From Ga0077523 sp038324085 (GTDB lineage Bacteria > Pseudomonadota > Gammaproteobacteria > Burkholderiales > Ga0077523): DNA of 64,000 nucleotides. The stretch spans positions 124,001-188,000 of the forward strand of contig JBBQHP010000001.1 in the NCBI GenBank assembly GCA_038324085.1, given 5' to 3'. A program made the translations under genes and the position numbers. Under the pieces are notes generated by a model, which was given only the letters and a program-made list of their open reading frames with translations, was not told the origin of the DNA and made no database searches. This document shows positions 45,732-55,479 of this stretch, piece after piece; the stretch's first letter is position 1; every line of letters starts with the position of its first letter.

Positions 45732-46368
45732 GATCGGCAAGCTGGACGTCTCCATCGGCTCGGTCGCGATCCTGCGCGGGGTCGACATGAGCGTCGGGGA
45801 TCGCCAGTTCGTCGGGCTGGTCGGCCGCAACGGCGCCGGCAAGACGACGCTGATGCGCGCCATCATGGGCATACTGCCCGCGAAAGCGGGCAGCATCCGC
45901 TTCCTCGGCAATCCGCTCGAGCGCACGCCCACGCATCGACGGGCGCGAGCGGGCATCGGCTACATGCCGGAGGATCGGCGGCTGGTCCCGGCGCTGACCG
46001 TGGAGGAGAACGTGCTCATTCCGGCCTGGGCCGGTGGCGGTGGCAACCACGATGCCCGGCTCGCGCGCGTGTACCGCATGATTCCCGAGGTGGAGACCTT
46101 CCGCAGCCGCAAAGGTCTCCAGTTGTCCGGTGGCCAGCAGAAACTGGTGGCGCTGGCCCGTGCGCTCATGTCCGGAACCAAACTGCTGCTGCTCGACGAA
46201 CCGTTCGAAGGCGTGGCGCCGGTGCTGGCCCACCGCCTCGCCGAAGTGATCGCGGGCCTCAAGGATGAAGGGCTGTCCATCATCCTCACCGAATCGGATC
46301 TTTCGCATTCGCGCGAAATGCTGGACTGCGTCTACAGCATCGATCGAGGGGCAGTCACGGCGCTCTGA
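45724..46368 (+). CDS. livF: Branched-chain amino acid-type ABC transporter ATPase, LivF family
   Basis: The 214-residue ATPase has Walker A GRNGAGKTT, the LivF-specific GIGYMPEDRRLVPALTVEEN, signature LSGGQQKLVALARAL and Walker B LLLLDEPFEG. It is about 20 residues shorter than most LivF proteins at the C-terminus, but no key motif is lost. The position usually held by the H-loop reads LTESD. Last gene of the importer operon. Confidence 0.9.
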   Translation: MLEIGKLDVSIGSVAILRGVDMSVGDRQFVGLVGRNGAGKTTLMRAIMGILPAKAGSIRFLGNPLERTPTHRRARAGIGYMPEDRRLVPALTVEENVLIPAWAGGGGNHDARLARVYRMIPEVETFRSRKGLQLSGGQQKLVALARALMSGTKLLLLDEPFEGVAPVLAHRLAEVIAGLKDEGLSIILTESDLSHSREMLDCVYSIDRGAVTAL

Positions 46369-46422
46369 ACCGTCGCCCGTCCGACTTCAAGTTTGTTGGT
46401 GGCGGGCCGTAAACTGAGCGAG

Positions 46423-49400
46423 ATGCGTAACTCGGGTTCTGCCACGACCACCCGCCAGCCATGGCAGCTGGGGACGATCTTCGTCGCCCTGGCAATCTTC
46501 ACGTTTGCCGCCGTGGTTGCGCACGGCATCATCGCGTGGCGCACCGTTGTCAGCGAGGAATCCGGCCGAGTGGAAAACCTGGCCCGCATGGCAGGGCGCT
46601 CGGCCAGCCTGTTCTATCGACAGTTCGGCATCGCGCTCGGTGATCTCGAAGCCGCGTTGGCCGAATCGGAGTCGGGACCGACGCGCGCACGCGCGCAGCA
46701 GTTGCTGGACCGTGCGCGCGCGCACACGCCCGCGTTGCGACTCCTCGGCTTGATGAACGCGGACGGATCGCCGATCGCCGTTTCGTCGACCGGCGGCACA
46801 ACGCCGTCGCCGGCGGATCTCCGATTCCCCGGACCCGAGAACATGCCCGCGGCATTCGGGCTCGAGATCGGGCGCCCGATTCGTTCCGAGATGTTCGGCG
46901 AATGGATGGTGCCGTTGCGCCACGTCGTGCCGGACGATGGCAACGGGTCACGCCGGTGGTTGTTCGGTCTGTTTTCCCTCGACGAGCAGGCGGTGGTATT
47001 CAGCGATATCGCGATGCCGGAAGGATGGATCATCGGCATCCTGCGCAACGACGATTACTTCCAGGGACGCTGGCCTGCATCGATCAATCCGGCCGACGTT
47101 TTCGAGCATTCGTTCCGGGGCCCGATCGAACGATGGCGGCGCGAGTACCCGGAACAGCTCACTGCGCATCTGGTCGGCAAGAGTCCGATTTCGGGCGAGC
47201 AGCGACTGTTAGCCGTGCACCGGCTCGAAGATCAACCGATGACGCTGTTCCTGTCGGTCTCGTACTCGATGCTCTGGTCGCAATGGATTGCCGCCGTGCG
47301 CGTACCGTTTCTGCTGTTCCTGTTCCTCGCAGCGGGCGCGCTCTGGGTGAGCCGGCGCATGGCTGCCCAGCAAGCGTTGTGGTCCCGCGAGGTAGGCCAG
47401 CGCCAATCCCGCCTGGAGCTGCTGCACGGCATTGCCACCGAAGTGACGGGAGGCATGCCGGTCGAGAGCGTCATACGGCGCACGCTCGCTGCCCTCGCCG
47501 CACGCTATCCGCACTTGCGCGCATGCTACTCGACACTGGACAACGACGGTCGGCTGGAAGTGAAGGATTCCGTGCAGCCGGACGGCCTGGACGATATCAG
47601 CGGGCTGTCGCTCGACTACGGTCGCGATCCGGAATATCTCGCCGCGCTGCGCCGCGGCGAGACCGGCATTCTGAACCACTGGGCCTCGGACCAGCAGGCG
47701 CAAAGCGCCACGCCGGCGCAGTCCCTGCCACTGCGGGCGTCGCTGGAAGTTCCCCTGTCCGATCCGAGCGGACTGATCGGCCTGTTGTGCCTCGATTCGG
47801 CGCGCGCGCATCAATGGAGCGATGACGAGCAGGCCACCCTGCGCGAGGTCGCAGCCCAGCTTTCGCTGGCCTTGAGCGAAGCTCAGGCGGAAGCAGCGCG
47901 CGCGGATGCGACGACGCGGCTTGCGCATCGCGAGGAATTCTTCCGTCGCATCGCCGAGATCTCCTCCGACTGGTTCTGGGAGCAGGACGAAGAGTTCCGG
48001 TTCAAGAGTCGCGCCGAGTACGCGGAGACCAGCAACCGGCTCCAGGCCTCGGGGCGAAAGTTCGAGGGGATGACACGCTGGGAGCTGACCGACACGCGCA
48101 TCGAGCCACGGGCCCTGGCGGCGCACCGTGCGGCGCTGCTGCGACACGAACCGTTCCGCGAACTGGAACTCGAGCGCACCATGGCTGACGGCAGTGTCCG
48201 TTATCTTTCCGTCAGCGGCATGCCCGTATTCGACGGGGATGGCCGCTTTGCCGGCTACCAGGGACTCGGCACCGACATCACCCCGCGCAAGCAGGCCGAA
48301 CTCGCCCTGCGGCAGAGCGAAGCGACGCTCGGTGCCATCTTCCGCAGCGCCTGGGACGGACTGTTCCTCATGGACACGCAAAGCGGCGAGATCGTGGAAT
48401 GCAACCCGCGCGCCATCGCGCTGTTCGAGGCAGCCGACATGGCCGAACTGGTCGGACGCGTCGGCAACACCCTGTTCTGCGAGCCGCTCCCGCGATCGGT
48501 TGTCCAGGCCGCCATCGCCCGCGTAGAAAGCGGTGACCCGTGGCACCACGAAGGCGAGTTCCTCACGCTCAAGGGCCATTCGTTCTGGGCCGATGTGGCC
48601 GCAGCGAAACTGAATCTGCCGGACCGGCACCTCACGCTGGTCCGCATCGCCGACATCACCGAGCGCCGGCGCGCGCAGCAGGCGCTGGAAGCGAGCGAAG
48701 CGATGCTCGGAGCGGTGTACAACAGCTCGCGCGACGCGCTGCTGGTCGGCAACATCGTCGACGGCACCGTGTTCGACTGCAACCGCCGCGCGCTCGAGAT
48801 GTTCCAGGCCCGCGAGAAGAGCCAGATCCTGGGTCGTCCGGGCCACACGCTGCTGCGTCACCCGCTATCGCGCGGTCAGCTCGAAGCGAGCCTGGAGCGC
48901 ATGGAACGCGGCGAGATCCTGCGCGCCGACATGGTCTTCCGTACGCGCGGGGGCAGGACGTTCTGGGGCGAGATGCTGGCGACGAAGCTGGACCTGTCCG
49001 ACCGCAGTGCCTATCTCGTGCGCGTCGCCGACATCAGCGAGCGCAAACAGGCAGAAGCGCTGCTGAAGGCCAGCGAGCAGCGCTTCCGTGACCTGTCGGA
49101 ACTGTCCTCGGACTGGTTCTGGGAGCAGGGTCCGGATCTGCGCTTCGTCCAGTTCTCGCAAGGCAAGGGCAATGCCGGGGGGCAGGACGAATCGCGCCTG
49201 ATCGGACGCCTGCGCTGGGAATTGCCGTTCATCAACGACCTCGACGACCCGAAGTGGGAAGAGCATCGGCACATGCTGGCAGCGCACGAGCCGTTCACGG
49301 ACTTCGTGTTCGCGCTCGAGTCCGCCGACGGGACCCATTGGGTCTCGATCAGCGGCAAGCCGCTGTTCAATGAGCGTGGCGAGTTTCTCGGCTATCGCGG

Positions 49401-50760
49401 CACCGGCAAGGACATCACCGAACGGCGCAGTTCCGAGGAGCGCATTCGCTACCTCGCGCAGCACGACGAACTCACCGGCCTCGCCAACCGCGCGACGCTC
49501 CAGACTTCGCTCGCCCGCGTCATCGAGCAGGCGCGTCGCCGCGATCGGCGCGTCGCCGTCCTGTTCATCGATCTTGACCGATTCAAGATCATCAACGACA
49601 CGCTCGGTCACGATGCCGGGGATGCAGTCTTGAAGACAGTCGCGCTGCGTCTGCGCTCGAGCTTGCGTGGCTCGGACACGGTCGCCCGTCAGGGCGGGGA
49701 CGAGTTCGTCGTGCTGGTCGAGGAGTTCGACACCGAGACCGATCTGGCCGGGGTCGCCCGCAAGATCCTCGAATCGTTCTCCGAGCCGCTGGCGCTGAAG
49801 GGCCACGAATTCACGCTCTCCGCGAGCATCGGCATCGGCACCTATCCCGACGACGGTCGCGATGCGCAGGCCCTGTTGAAGGCGGCGGACATCGCGATGT
49901 ATCGCGCCAAGGAATCCGGCAAGAACAATTTCCAGTTCTATTCGCCGCAGATGAATTCGCACTCCTTCGAGCGGCTCGCGCTCGAAGCCGCCCTGAAGCG
50001 TGCGCTGGAGCGTGGCGAACTGCTGTTGCACTACCAGCCCAAGCTCGAGCTCGCCACCGGCAGGATCGCCGGGGTCGAAGCCCTGATCCGCTGGAAACAC
50101 CCGGATCTCGGCCTGGTCTCACCCCTGCGCTTCATTCCGATCGCGGAGGAGACCGGACTGATCGCACCGATCGGCGCCTGGGTCCTGGCGGAGAGCTGCC
50201 GCCAGATGAAAGCCTGGCAGATGGCGGGATTGGGACCGTTGACCATCGCGGTCAACGTCTCCAGCCGTCAGTTCGTCCAGGGCACTCTCCACGACGAAGT
50301 GCTGGCCGCATTGCACGGCGCCGGTCTCGAGCCGCGCTTCCTCGAACTCGAGCTCACGGAAAGCACGGTGATGCACAATCCCGAGCGCGCGGCCGGGGTC
50401 CTGTCGGCGCTTGCGGATCTGGGTGTGTCGATCGCGATCGACGATTTCGGTACCGGCTACTCTTCGCTCGCCTACCTGAAGCGTTTCCCGGTGGGCACCT
50501 TGAAGATCGACCGCTCCTTCGTCATGGACCTGCCCGACGACCCCGACGACGCGGCGATAACGCGCGCGGTGATCGCACTCGCGCGGAGCCTCAAGATGCA
50601 GGTCGTGGCCGAAGGCGTGGAAGCGAGCGGCCAGCTCGATTTCCTCGCCGCACAGGCGTGCGACTTCGCGCAGGGATTCCACATCGCGCGACCGCTGACG
50701 GCAGATCAGTTCGCGCAGTTCATTCGCGATCGAACCGAAGCGGCGGTACAAGGTCTGTAG
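46423..50760 (+). CDS. Membrane GAF-PAS4-GGDEF-EAL cyclic-di-GMP enzyme
   Basis: The 1445-residue protein has a transmembrane helix (~16-40), a periplasmic sensor region (~41-285), a second helix (~290-312), a GAF domain (~330-490), four PAS domains (~505-1005), GGDEF (~1006-1175) and EAL (~1190-1440). Both catalytic halves look complete: RQGGDEFVVL; GVEALIRW, ELTESTVMH, DDFGTGYSSL, TLKIDRSF, VAEGVE. It can in principle both make and degrade c-di-GMP. PAS1/PAS4 (SDWFWEQ) and PAS2/PAS3 form two related pairs. ATG at 46423 is preferred to an upstream TTG at 46393. Confidence 0.92.
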   Translation: MRNSGSATTTRQPWQLGTIFVALAIFTFAAVVAHGIIAWRTVVSEESGRVENLARMAGRSASLFYRQFGIALGDLEAALAESESGPTRARAQQLLDRARAHTPALRLLGLMNADGSPIAVSSTGGTTPSPADLRFPGPENMPAAFGLEIGRPIRSEMFGEWMVPLRHVVPDDGNGSRRWLFGLFSLDEQAVVFSDIAMPEGWIIGILRNDDYFQGRWPASINPADVFEHSFRGPIERWRREYPEQLTAHLVGKSPISGEQRLLAVHRLEDQPMTLFLSVSYSMLWSQWIAAVRVPFLLFLFLAAGALWVSRRMAAQQALWSREVGQRQSRLELLHGIATEVTGGMPVESVIRRTLAALAARYPHLRACYSTLDNDGRLEVKDSVQPDGLDDISGLSLDYGRDPEYLAALRRGETGILNHWASDQQAQSATPAQSLPLRASLEVPLSDPSGLIGLLCLDSARAHQWSDDEQATLREVAAQLSLALSEAQAEAARADATTRLAHREEFFRRIAEISSDWFWEQDEEFRFKSRAEYAETSNRLQASGRKFEGMTRWELTDTRIEPRALAAHRAALLRHEPFRELELERTMADGSVRYLSVSGMPVFDGDGRFAGYQGLGTDITPRKQAELALRQSEATLGAIFRSAWDGLFLMDTQSGEIVECNPRAIALFEAADMAELVGRVGNTLFCEPLPRSVVQAAIARVESGDPWHHEGEFLTLKGHSFWADVAAAKLNLPDRHLTLVRIADITERRRAQQALEASEAMLGAVYNSSRDALLVGNIVDGTVFDCNRRALEMFQAREKSQILGRPGHTLLRHPLSRGQLEASLERMERGEILRADMVFRTRGGRTFWGEMLATKLDLSDRSAYLVRVADISERKQAEALLKASEQRFRDLSELSSDWFWEQGPDLRFVQFSQGKGNAGGQDESRLIGRLRWELPFINDLDDPKWEEHRHMLAAHEPFTDFVFALESADGTHWVSISGKPLFNERGEFLGYRGTGKDITERRSSEERIRYLAQHDELTGLANRATLQTSLARVIEQARRRDRRVAVLFIDLDRFKIINDTLGHDAGDAVLKTVALRLRSSLRGSDTVARQGGDEFVVLVEEFDTETDLAGVARKILESFSEPLALKGHEFTLSASIGIGTYPDDGRDAQALLKAADIAMYRAKESGKNNFQFYSPQMNSHSFERLALEAALKRALERGELLLHYQPKLELATGRIAGVEALIRWKHPDLGLVSPLRFIPIAEETGLIAPIGAWVLAESCRQMKAWQMAGLGPLTIAVNVSSRQFVQGTLHDEVLAALHGAGLEPRFLELELTESTVMHNPERAAGVLSALADLGVSIAIDDFGTGYSSLAYLKRFPVGTLKIDRSFVMDLPDDPDDAAITRAVIALARSLKMQVVAEGVEASGQLDFLAAQACDFAQGFHIARPLTADQFAQFIRDRTEAAVQGL

Positions 50761-50772
50761 CCCTGGAGAGAA

Positions 50773-50796
50773 GGCCGCAGCGTGTACACTGCGGCC
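50773..50796 (+). terminator. Hairpin after the large GGDEF-EAL gene
   Basis: An 8-bp perfect stem (GGCCGCAG/CTGCGGCC) with an 8-nt loop lies 12 bp past the stop. It lacks a clear T-tract, so it may be a Rho-assisted or 3'-protecting hairpin. Confidence 0.45.
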
Positions 50797-50881
50797 CTCC
50801 CGAAATCGTCGGTGAATCGGTTGCCGCGGGCATCCGAGCCCGGGCCCGGCGGTGGAGCTTCGATACCTCAAGGCGGCGAAC

Positions 50882-52054
50882 ATGACCGACGACCACGAAC
50901 TGCGAGCTTTCGCGACCCGCGCCATCCACGCCGGCCAGGCGCCCGATCCGACTACCGGCGCCGTAATGACGCCGATCTACGCCACCTCGACCTTCAAGCA
51001 GCACTCTCCGGGCGTGCATACCGGGTTCGAGTACGCACGTACGCACAATCCGACCCGCTTTGCCTTCGAGCGCTGCATCGCTGATCTGGAGGGCGGTCAC
51101 TCGGGCTTCGCCTTCGCCTCGGGACTGGCCGCCAGCGGCACGGTGCTGGAATTGCTCGACGCGGGCAGCCACATGGTGGCGATCGACGACCTGTATGGCG
51201 GGAGCTGGCGCTTGTTCGAGCGGGTGCGCCGTCGCTCCATGGGACTCGACGTCACTTTCGTCGATCCGGACGAACCCGAGGCCATCGCCCGCGCAATCCG
51301 GCCCGACACCAAGATGATCTGGGTCGAAACGCCGTCCAATCCGCTGCTCAAGCTGACCGATCTCGCCGCCGTGGCGGACGTGGGGCGCAAGCACGGCGTC
51401 CTCACCGTGTGCGACAACACCTTCGCTTCACCCTGGGTACAGCAACCGCTCACGCTCGGGTTCGATCTCGTGGTGCACTCGGTGACGAAATACATCAACG
51501 GGCACTCCGACATGATCGGGGGCATCGTGCTCATCCGGGACAATCCGGACTTGCAGGAAAAGCTTGCCTACATGCAGAACGCGATCGGCTCGATTCTCGA
51601 CCCGTTCTCCAGCTTTCTCGCGCTCCGAGGTGTGAAGACCTTGCCGCTGCGGATGGAGCGCCACTGCGCGAATGCCCTGGAACTGGCGCAGTGGCTCGCC
51701 CGGCATCCCAGGATCGAACAGGTGTTCTACCCGGGACTTCCCGACCACCGCCAGCACGCGCTCGCGCAGCGACAGATGCGCGGCTTTGGCGGCATGGTTT
51801 CGGCTCGGCTGAAAGGTGGCATGGAGATCACGCGGCGATTCCTCGAACAGTGCGAACTGTTCACCCTCGCCGAGAGCCTCGGTGGCGTCGAGAGCCTGAT
51901 CAGCCACCCCGCGACGATGAGCCACGGCGCGCTGCCACCGGAACGCCGGGCGGCCTTGGGTATCGGCGACAATCTCGTGCGCCTTTCCGTCGGTATCGAG
52001 GACGTCGAGGACCAGCGCCGCGATCTCGACCGGGCGCTCGGCGCGGCAGGATGA
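50882..52054 (+). CDS. PLP-dependent Cys/Met metabolism enzyme (cystathionine gamma-synthase/lyase family)
   Basis: The 390-residue enzyme begins RAFATRAIHAGQAPDPTTGA and has ATSTFKQ, YARTHNPTR, FASGLAASG, the PLP Asp in VCDNTFASP and the PLP Lys in HSVTKYINGHSD, with the C-terminal LISHPATMSHG. Members interconvert cystathionine, cysteine and homocysteine. Sequence alone does not separate gamma-synthase, gamma-lyase and beta-lyase. ATG at 50882 (after AAGGCGGCG) matches the family better than an in-frame start 30 bp upstream. Confidence 0.9.
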   Translation: MTDDHELRAFATRAIHAGQAPDPTTGAVMTPIYATSTFKQHSPGVHTGFEYARTHNPTRFAFERCIADLEGGHSGFAFASGLAASGTVLELLDAGSHMVAIDDLYGGSWRLFERVRRRSMGLDVTFVDPDEPEAIARAIRPDTKMIWVETPSNPLLKLTDLAAVADVGRKHGVLTVCDNTFASPWVQQPLTLGFDLVVHSVTKYINGHSDMIGGIVLIRDNPDLQEKLAYMQNAIGSILDPFSSFLALRGVKTLPLRMERHCANALELAQWLARHPRIEQVFYPGLPDHRQHALAQRQMRGFGGMVSARLKGGMEITRRFLEQCELFTLAESLGGVESLISHPATMSHGALPPERRAALGIGDNLVRLSVGIEDVEDQRRDLDRALGAAG

Positions 52055-52107
52055 TTGGCGGGCCCCATCGCCGCGCTCGTTCACCGGTCCGAACCGGAAG
52101 CTGACCG

Positions 52108-52617
52108 GTGAACTACACCAGATTGATTCGTCCACGCACCCTGTTCGCGGCGATCTTCCTGGGGACGTCAGGTCTGCTCGCCTACGGCTTGTGGCTCCAG
52201 CACGCGAGCCACCTCGAACCGTGTCCCATGTGCATCCTGCAGCGCTATGCGTTTGTGGTTGCCGGATTGGTCGGACTGGTTGCGGCGGTGCACAACCCGC
52301 GCGCCCTTGGCGTGCGGATCTACGGCGGCCTGGTGATCCTCGCGGCTATCGCCGGGGGCGGCGTCGCGACCCGTCAGACGTGGCTGCAGCACAACCCGCC
52401 GCAGATCGCCGACTGCGGTCCGGGCTTGGAGTTCATGGTCGAGTCGTTTCCGCTGTCGGAAGCGCTGCCGATGATTTTCCGCGGCTCGGGCGATTGTTCC
52501 AAGGTGGACTGGACCTTTCTCGGATTTTCGATCGCGGAGTGGGCACTTGCCTGCTTTGTCGGCGTCGCCCTGATTAGCGCCCTCGCCATGATCCGGGTTC
52601 GGGCAAGCGAGCGGTAG
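52108..52617 (+). CDS. dsbB: Disulfide bond formation protein B
   Basis: This 169-residue membrane protein has four predicted helices, the quinone-side pair in EPCPMCILQRYAF and the periplasmic pair in ADCGPG and GSGDCSKVDW. It re-oxidises DsbA using quinones. The start is GTG. dsbA is not in the window. It lies between the PLP enzyme and the second GGDEF-EAL gene with short gaps. Confidence 0.95.
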   Translation: MNYTRLIRPRTLFAAIFLGTSGLLAYGLWLQHASHLEPCPMCILQRYAFVVAGLVGLVAAVHNPRALGVRIYGGLVILAAIAGGGVATRQTWLQHNPPQIADCGPGLEFMVESFPLSEALPMIFRGSGDCSKVDWTFLGFSIAEWALACFVGVALISALAMIRVRASER

Positions 52618-52667
52618 CGCTCTCCGCCGGGTCGGGCGCGATTCAGTTCCGCCCGGCGAATGCCGTT

Positions 52668-55421
52668 ATGGATTCGATGGCGAATCCCATGGCGACCACC
52701 GGCAGTCCCGCGAAGCCCGCCCGCTCGATCGCGTTTGCGTTCGGCCTGCTGGCCGCCGCCCTCGTGATATTCGCGTCGTTCTACGGGGCCTATGCCTGGA
52801 ACTCGGTCCAGCTCGAGAAGATGGCCGAGCTGCGCAATCTCACCGACATGGCCGCCCGGTCTTCCAGCCTGTTCCTGCGCCGCTATGCGCAGGTGCTGCC
52901 ATTGCTCGCCGAAAAAGTCCTCGCAGCGGAGGAGCGCCAGCGGGGCAACGAGATCCCGGCCCTGCTGCGACGCTACCAGCGCGCCCAGCCCGATCTGGCT
53001 CGCATCGACCTGTTCGCGCCGGACGGCGCGTCGGTCGCATCGTCCGCCGAACCGGCTTCCGTTGCCGCGCGGGAGTGGAGCGATCCCGATCGGCGCGAGG
53101 CCATCGCCGAGACACTATCGAAGCCGGGGTTGGTCGTAGGCCGGCCCCGCTACGGACTTTTCTTGCATGCGTGGATCGTGCCGCTCCGCATGCGCGTGCT
53201 CGACCCGGCGAGCGGTGCACCCATCGCCGTGCTCTCCGCCGTCGCCCTGCTCGATGAGCTGGACTCGCTGTGGCGCGGCCTTCAGCTGCCCGCGCATGGT
53301 CTCATCGGCCTGATACGCGACGACGGCTATCCCGTGGCCCGGCTGCCCCCGCCCCCGGATCCGAAGTCGTACTACGCGGTCGCGGGACGATCCTTCCTCT
53401 GGCGGCATCTGCGGTCGCGCGATTTTCCCGGCTCAGGCGAATTGCGCGACTTGAGCGCAGTCGACGGCCTCGACCGGATATACACGTACCAGCGGGTACC
53501 GGACTATCCGCTCACGGCATTCTTCACGATACCGCACGCTGCATTCTGGGCGGCTTGGCGGCACCGCGTGCAGGTGCCGTTTGCGCTTTTCGCCCTGGCT
53601 CTCGCGGGGTTGATTTTCGCTGCGATATGGATCAGCAGAGAGCAGGCAGCACGTGAGCATGAACGCGATCTCGCGGAGGCAGCCCTGAACAACCGCGAGT
53701 CGGAGCTGAAACGCCAGACGGCTCTGCTGGCGCAGACCCAGCATGCCGCGCACATCGGCGGCTGGGAACTCGACATCGCGTCCAACCACCTCTACTGGAC
53801 CGAGGAAACCTATCGCATCCACGAGACCACTGCGGAAGAGTTCAAGCCTGTCGTCGAGCAGGCGATCGAGTTTTACGCCCCGCAGAGCCGCGGCCCGATC
53901 CGGGCCGCCATCGAGACGGCGGCGCGAACGGGCGAACCCTGGGACATCGAGCTCGAACTGATCACGGCGCGCGGCCAGCGCATCTGGGTCCGGGCCACCG
54001 GCTCGGCGGAGTTCGGCGCCGGCGACAGGCCCGCGAAACTGTCAGGCTCGCTCCAGGATGTCACCGAGCGGCGCCGCGCCGACGAACGCATCCGTCGCCT
54101 CGCCCATTACGACGAACTGACCGGCCTCGCCAATCGCAACCTGTTCAACTATCACCTGTCGCGCACGCTCTCGCACGCTGAGCGGTACGGCCGGCAATTC
54201 TCGGTGCTGTTCATCGACCTGGACCGCTTCAAGAATATCAACGACACGCTCGGCCACGACGTTGGCGACGCGGTGCTCCGGGTCATCGGCCGCCGCCTGT
54301 CCGAAACGATGCGCGCTGCCGATATCGTTGCCCGCCTCGGCGGTGATGAGTTCGTGGTGATCGCCGAGGAAGTGAGCCCAGACGAGGGCACCGCCGAGAT
54401 CGCCCGCAAGCTGCTCGCGCGGATCGAGCAGCCGGTGCCGGCGCAGGGGCAGGAGTTCATCCTCACCGCGAGCGTCGGCATCTCGACGTTTCCGACCGAT
54501 GGCCGCGACATGCAGACATTGATCAAGCATGCCGACATCGCCATGTATCGCGCCAAGGATCGCGGCAAGAACACCTTCGAGTTCTATTCCTCGCACCTCA
54601 ACGCGGACAACGTCGAGCGCCTCTCCCTCGAATCAGATCTGAAGCGGGCCATGGTGGAGATGGATCAGTTCGTTCTGCACTATCAGCCCAAGGTCGCGGT
54701 GGCGGACGGGCGCATCGTCGGCGTCGAGGCGCTGGTACGCTGGGCGTCGCCCGATCGCGGGCTGGTGCCACCATACAAGTTCATCTCGCTGGCGGAGGAA
54801 ACCGGCTTGATCGGCGCCATCGGCGAATGGGTCCTGAACACCGCGAGCCACCAGGCGCTGGCGTGGCGCAATGCGGGACTCCCTGCGGTGCGGATGGCGA
54901 TGAACATCTCGGCGCGCCAGCTCTACTCCGACGAACTGGTGGAGCAGACGCGCAGAGTCCTCGCCGAAACCGGCCTCGACCCGGACACCCTGGAGCTCGA
55001 GATCACGGAAACCGCGATGATGCAGAACATGGAACAGATGTCCGCGCGGCTCACCCAGCTGAAGGCGCTCGGCCTGCATATCGCGATCGATGATTTCGGC
55101 ACCGGTTACTCGTCGCTCTCATACCTGAGGCGGTTGCCGATCGACAGCCTGAAAGTGGACCGTTCATTCGTCATGGACGTGCCCGGCGATCCGGACGACG
55201 CGACGATCACGCGGGCGATCATCGCACTGGCACACAGTCTGAGGCTCGAAGTCGTGGCCGAGGGCGTGGAGACCGTTGCACAGTTGAGCTTCCTCCGTGA
55301 TCTGCACTGCGACCAGATTCAGGGATACATCTTCAGCAAACCGGTTTCCGCTGCCGATCTGGAAGACCTGCTGCGCCGCGATTCCGGGCTCGCGCTCCCG
55401 CCGGTGCAGTCCGCGGCGTGA
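52668..55421 (+). CDS. Membrane PAS-GGDEF-EAL cyclic-di-GMP enzyme
   Basis: The 917-residue protein has a transmembrane helix (~20-42), a periplasmic sensor region (~43-298), a second helix (~300-322), one PAS domain (~345-470), GGDEF (~480-645) and EAL (~655-905). Motifs are intact: ARLGGDEFVVI; GVEALVRW, EITETAMMQ, DDFGTGYSSL, SLKVDRSF, VAEGVE and CDQIQGYIFSKP. Its PAS-GGDEF part is clearly paralogous to the next gene (WELDIAS/YRIHE and matching GLANRNLF). Later in-frame ATGs at 52677 and 52689 are alternatives. Confidence 0.92.
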   Translation: MDSMANPMATTGSPAKPARSIAFAFGLLAAALVIFASFYGAYAWNSVQLEKMAELRNLTDMAARSSSLFLRRYAQVLPLLAEKVLAAEERQRGNEIPALLRRYQRAQPDLARIDLFAPDGASVASSAEPASVAAREWSDPDRREAIAETLSKPGLVVGRPRYGLFLHAWIVPLRMRVLDPASGAPIAVLSAVALLDELDSLWRGLQLPAHGLIGLIRDDGYPVARLPPPPDPKSYYAVAGRSFLWRHLRSRDFPGSGELRDLSAVDGLDRIYTYQRVPDYPLTAFFTIPHAAFWAAWRHRVQVPFALFALALAGLIFAAIWISREQAAREHERDLAEAALNNRESELKRQTALLAQTQHAAHIGGWELDIASNHLYWTEETYRIHETTAEEFKPVVEQAIEFYAPQSRGPIRAAIETAARTGEPWDIELELITARGQRIWVRATGSAEFGAGDRPAKLSGSLQDVTERRRADERIRRLAHYDELTGLANRNLFNYHLSRTLSHAERYGRQFSVLFIDLDRFKNINDTLGHDVGDAVLRVIGRRLSETMRAADIVARLGGDEFVVIAEEVSPDEGTAEIARKLLARIEQPVPAQGQEFILTASVGISTFPTDGRDMQTLIKHADIAMYRAKDRGKNTFEFYSSHLNADNVERLSLESDLKRAMVEMDQFVLHYQPKVAVADGRIVGVEALVRWASPDRGLVPPYKFISLAEETGLIGAIGEWVLNTASHQALAWRNAGLPAVRMAMNISARQLYSDELVEQTRRVLAETGLDPDTLELEITETAMMQNMEQMSARLTQLKALGLHIAIDDFGTGYSSLSYLRRLPIDSLKVDRSFVMDVPGDPDDATITRAIIALAHSLRLEVVAEGVETVAQLSFLRDLHCDQIQGYIFSKPVSAADLEDLLRRDSGLALPPVQSAA

Positions 55422-55479
55422 ACGCCGGCGTCATGATGGAACCGACCACTCCGAAAAAAGCGCAACCGCCGGATCCACC

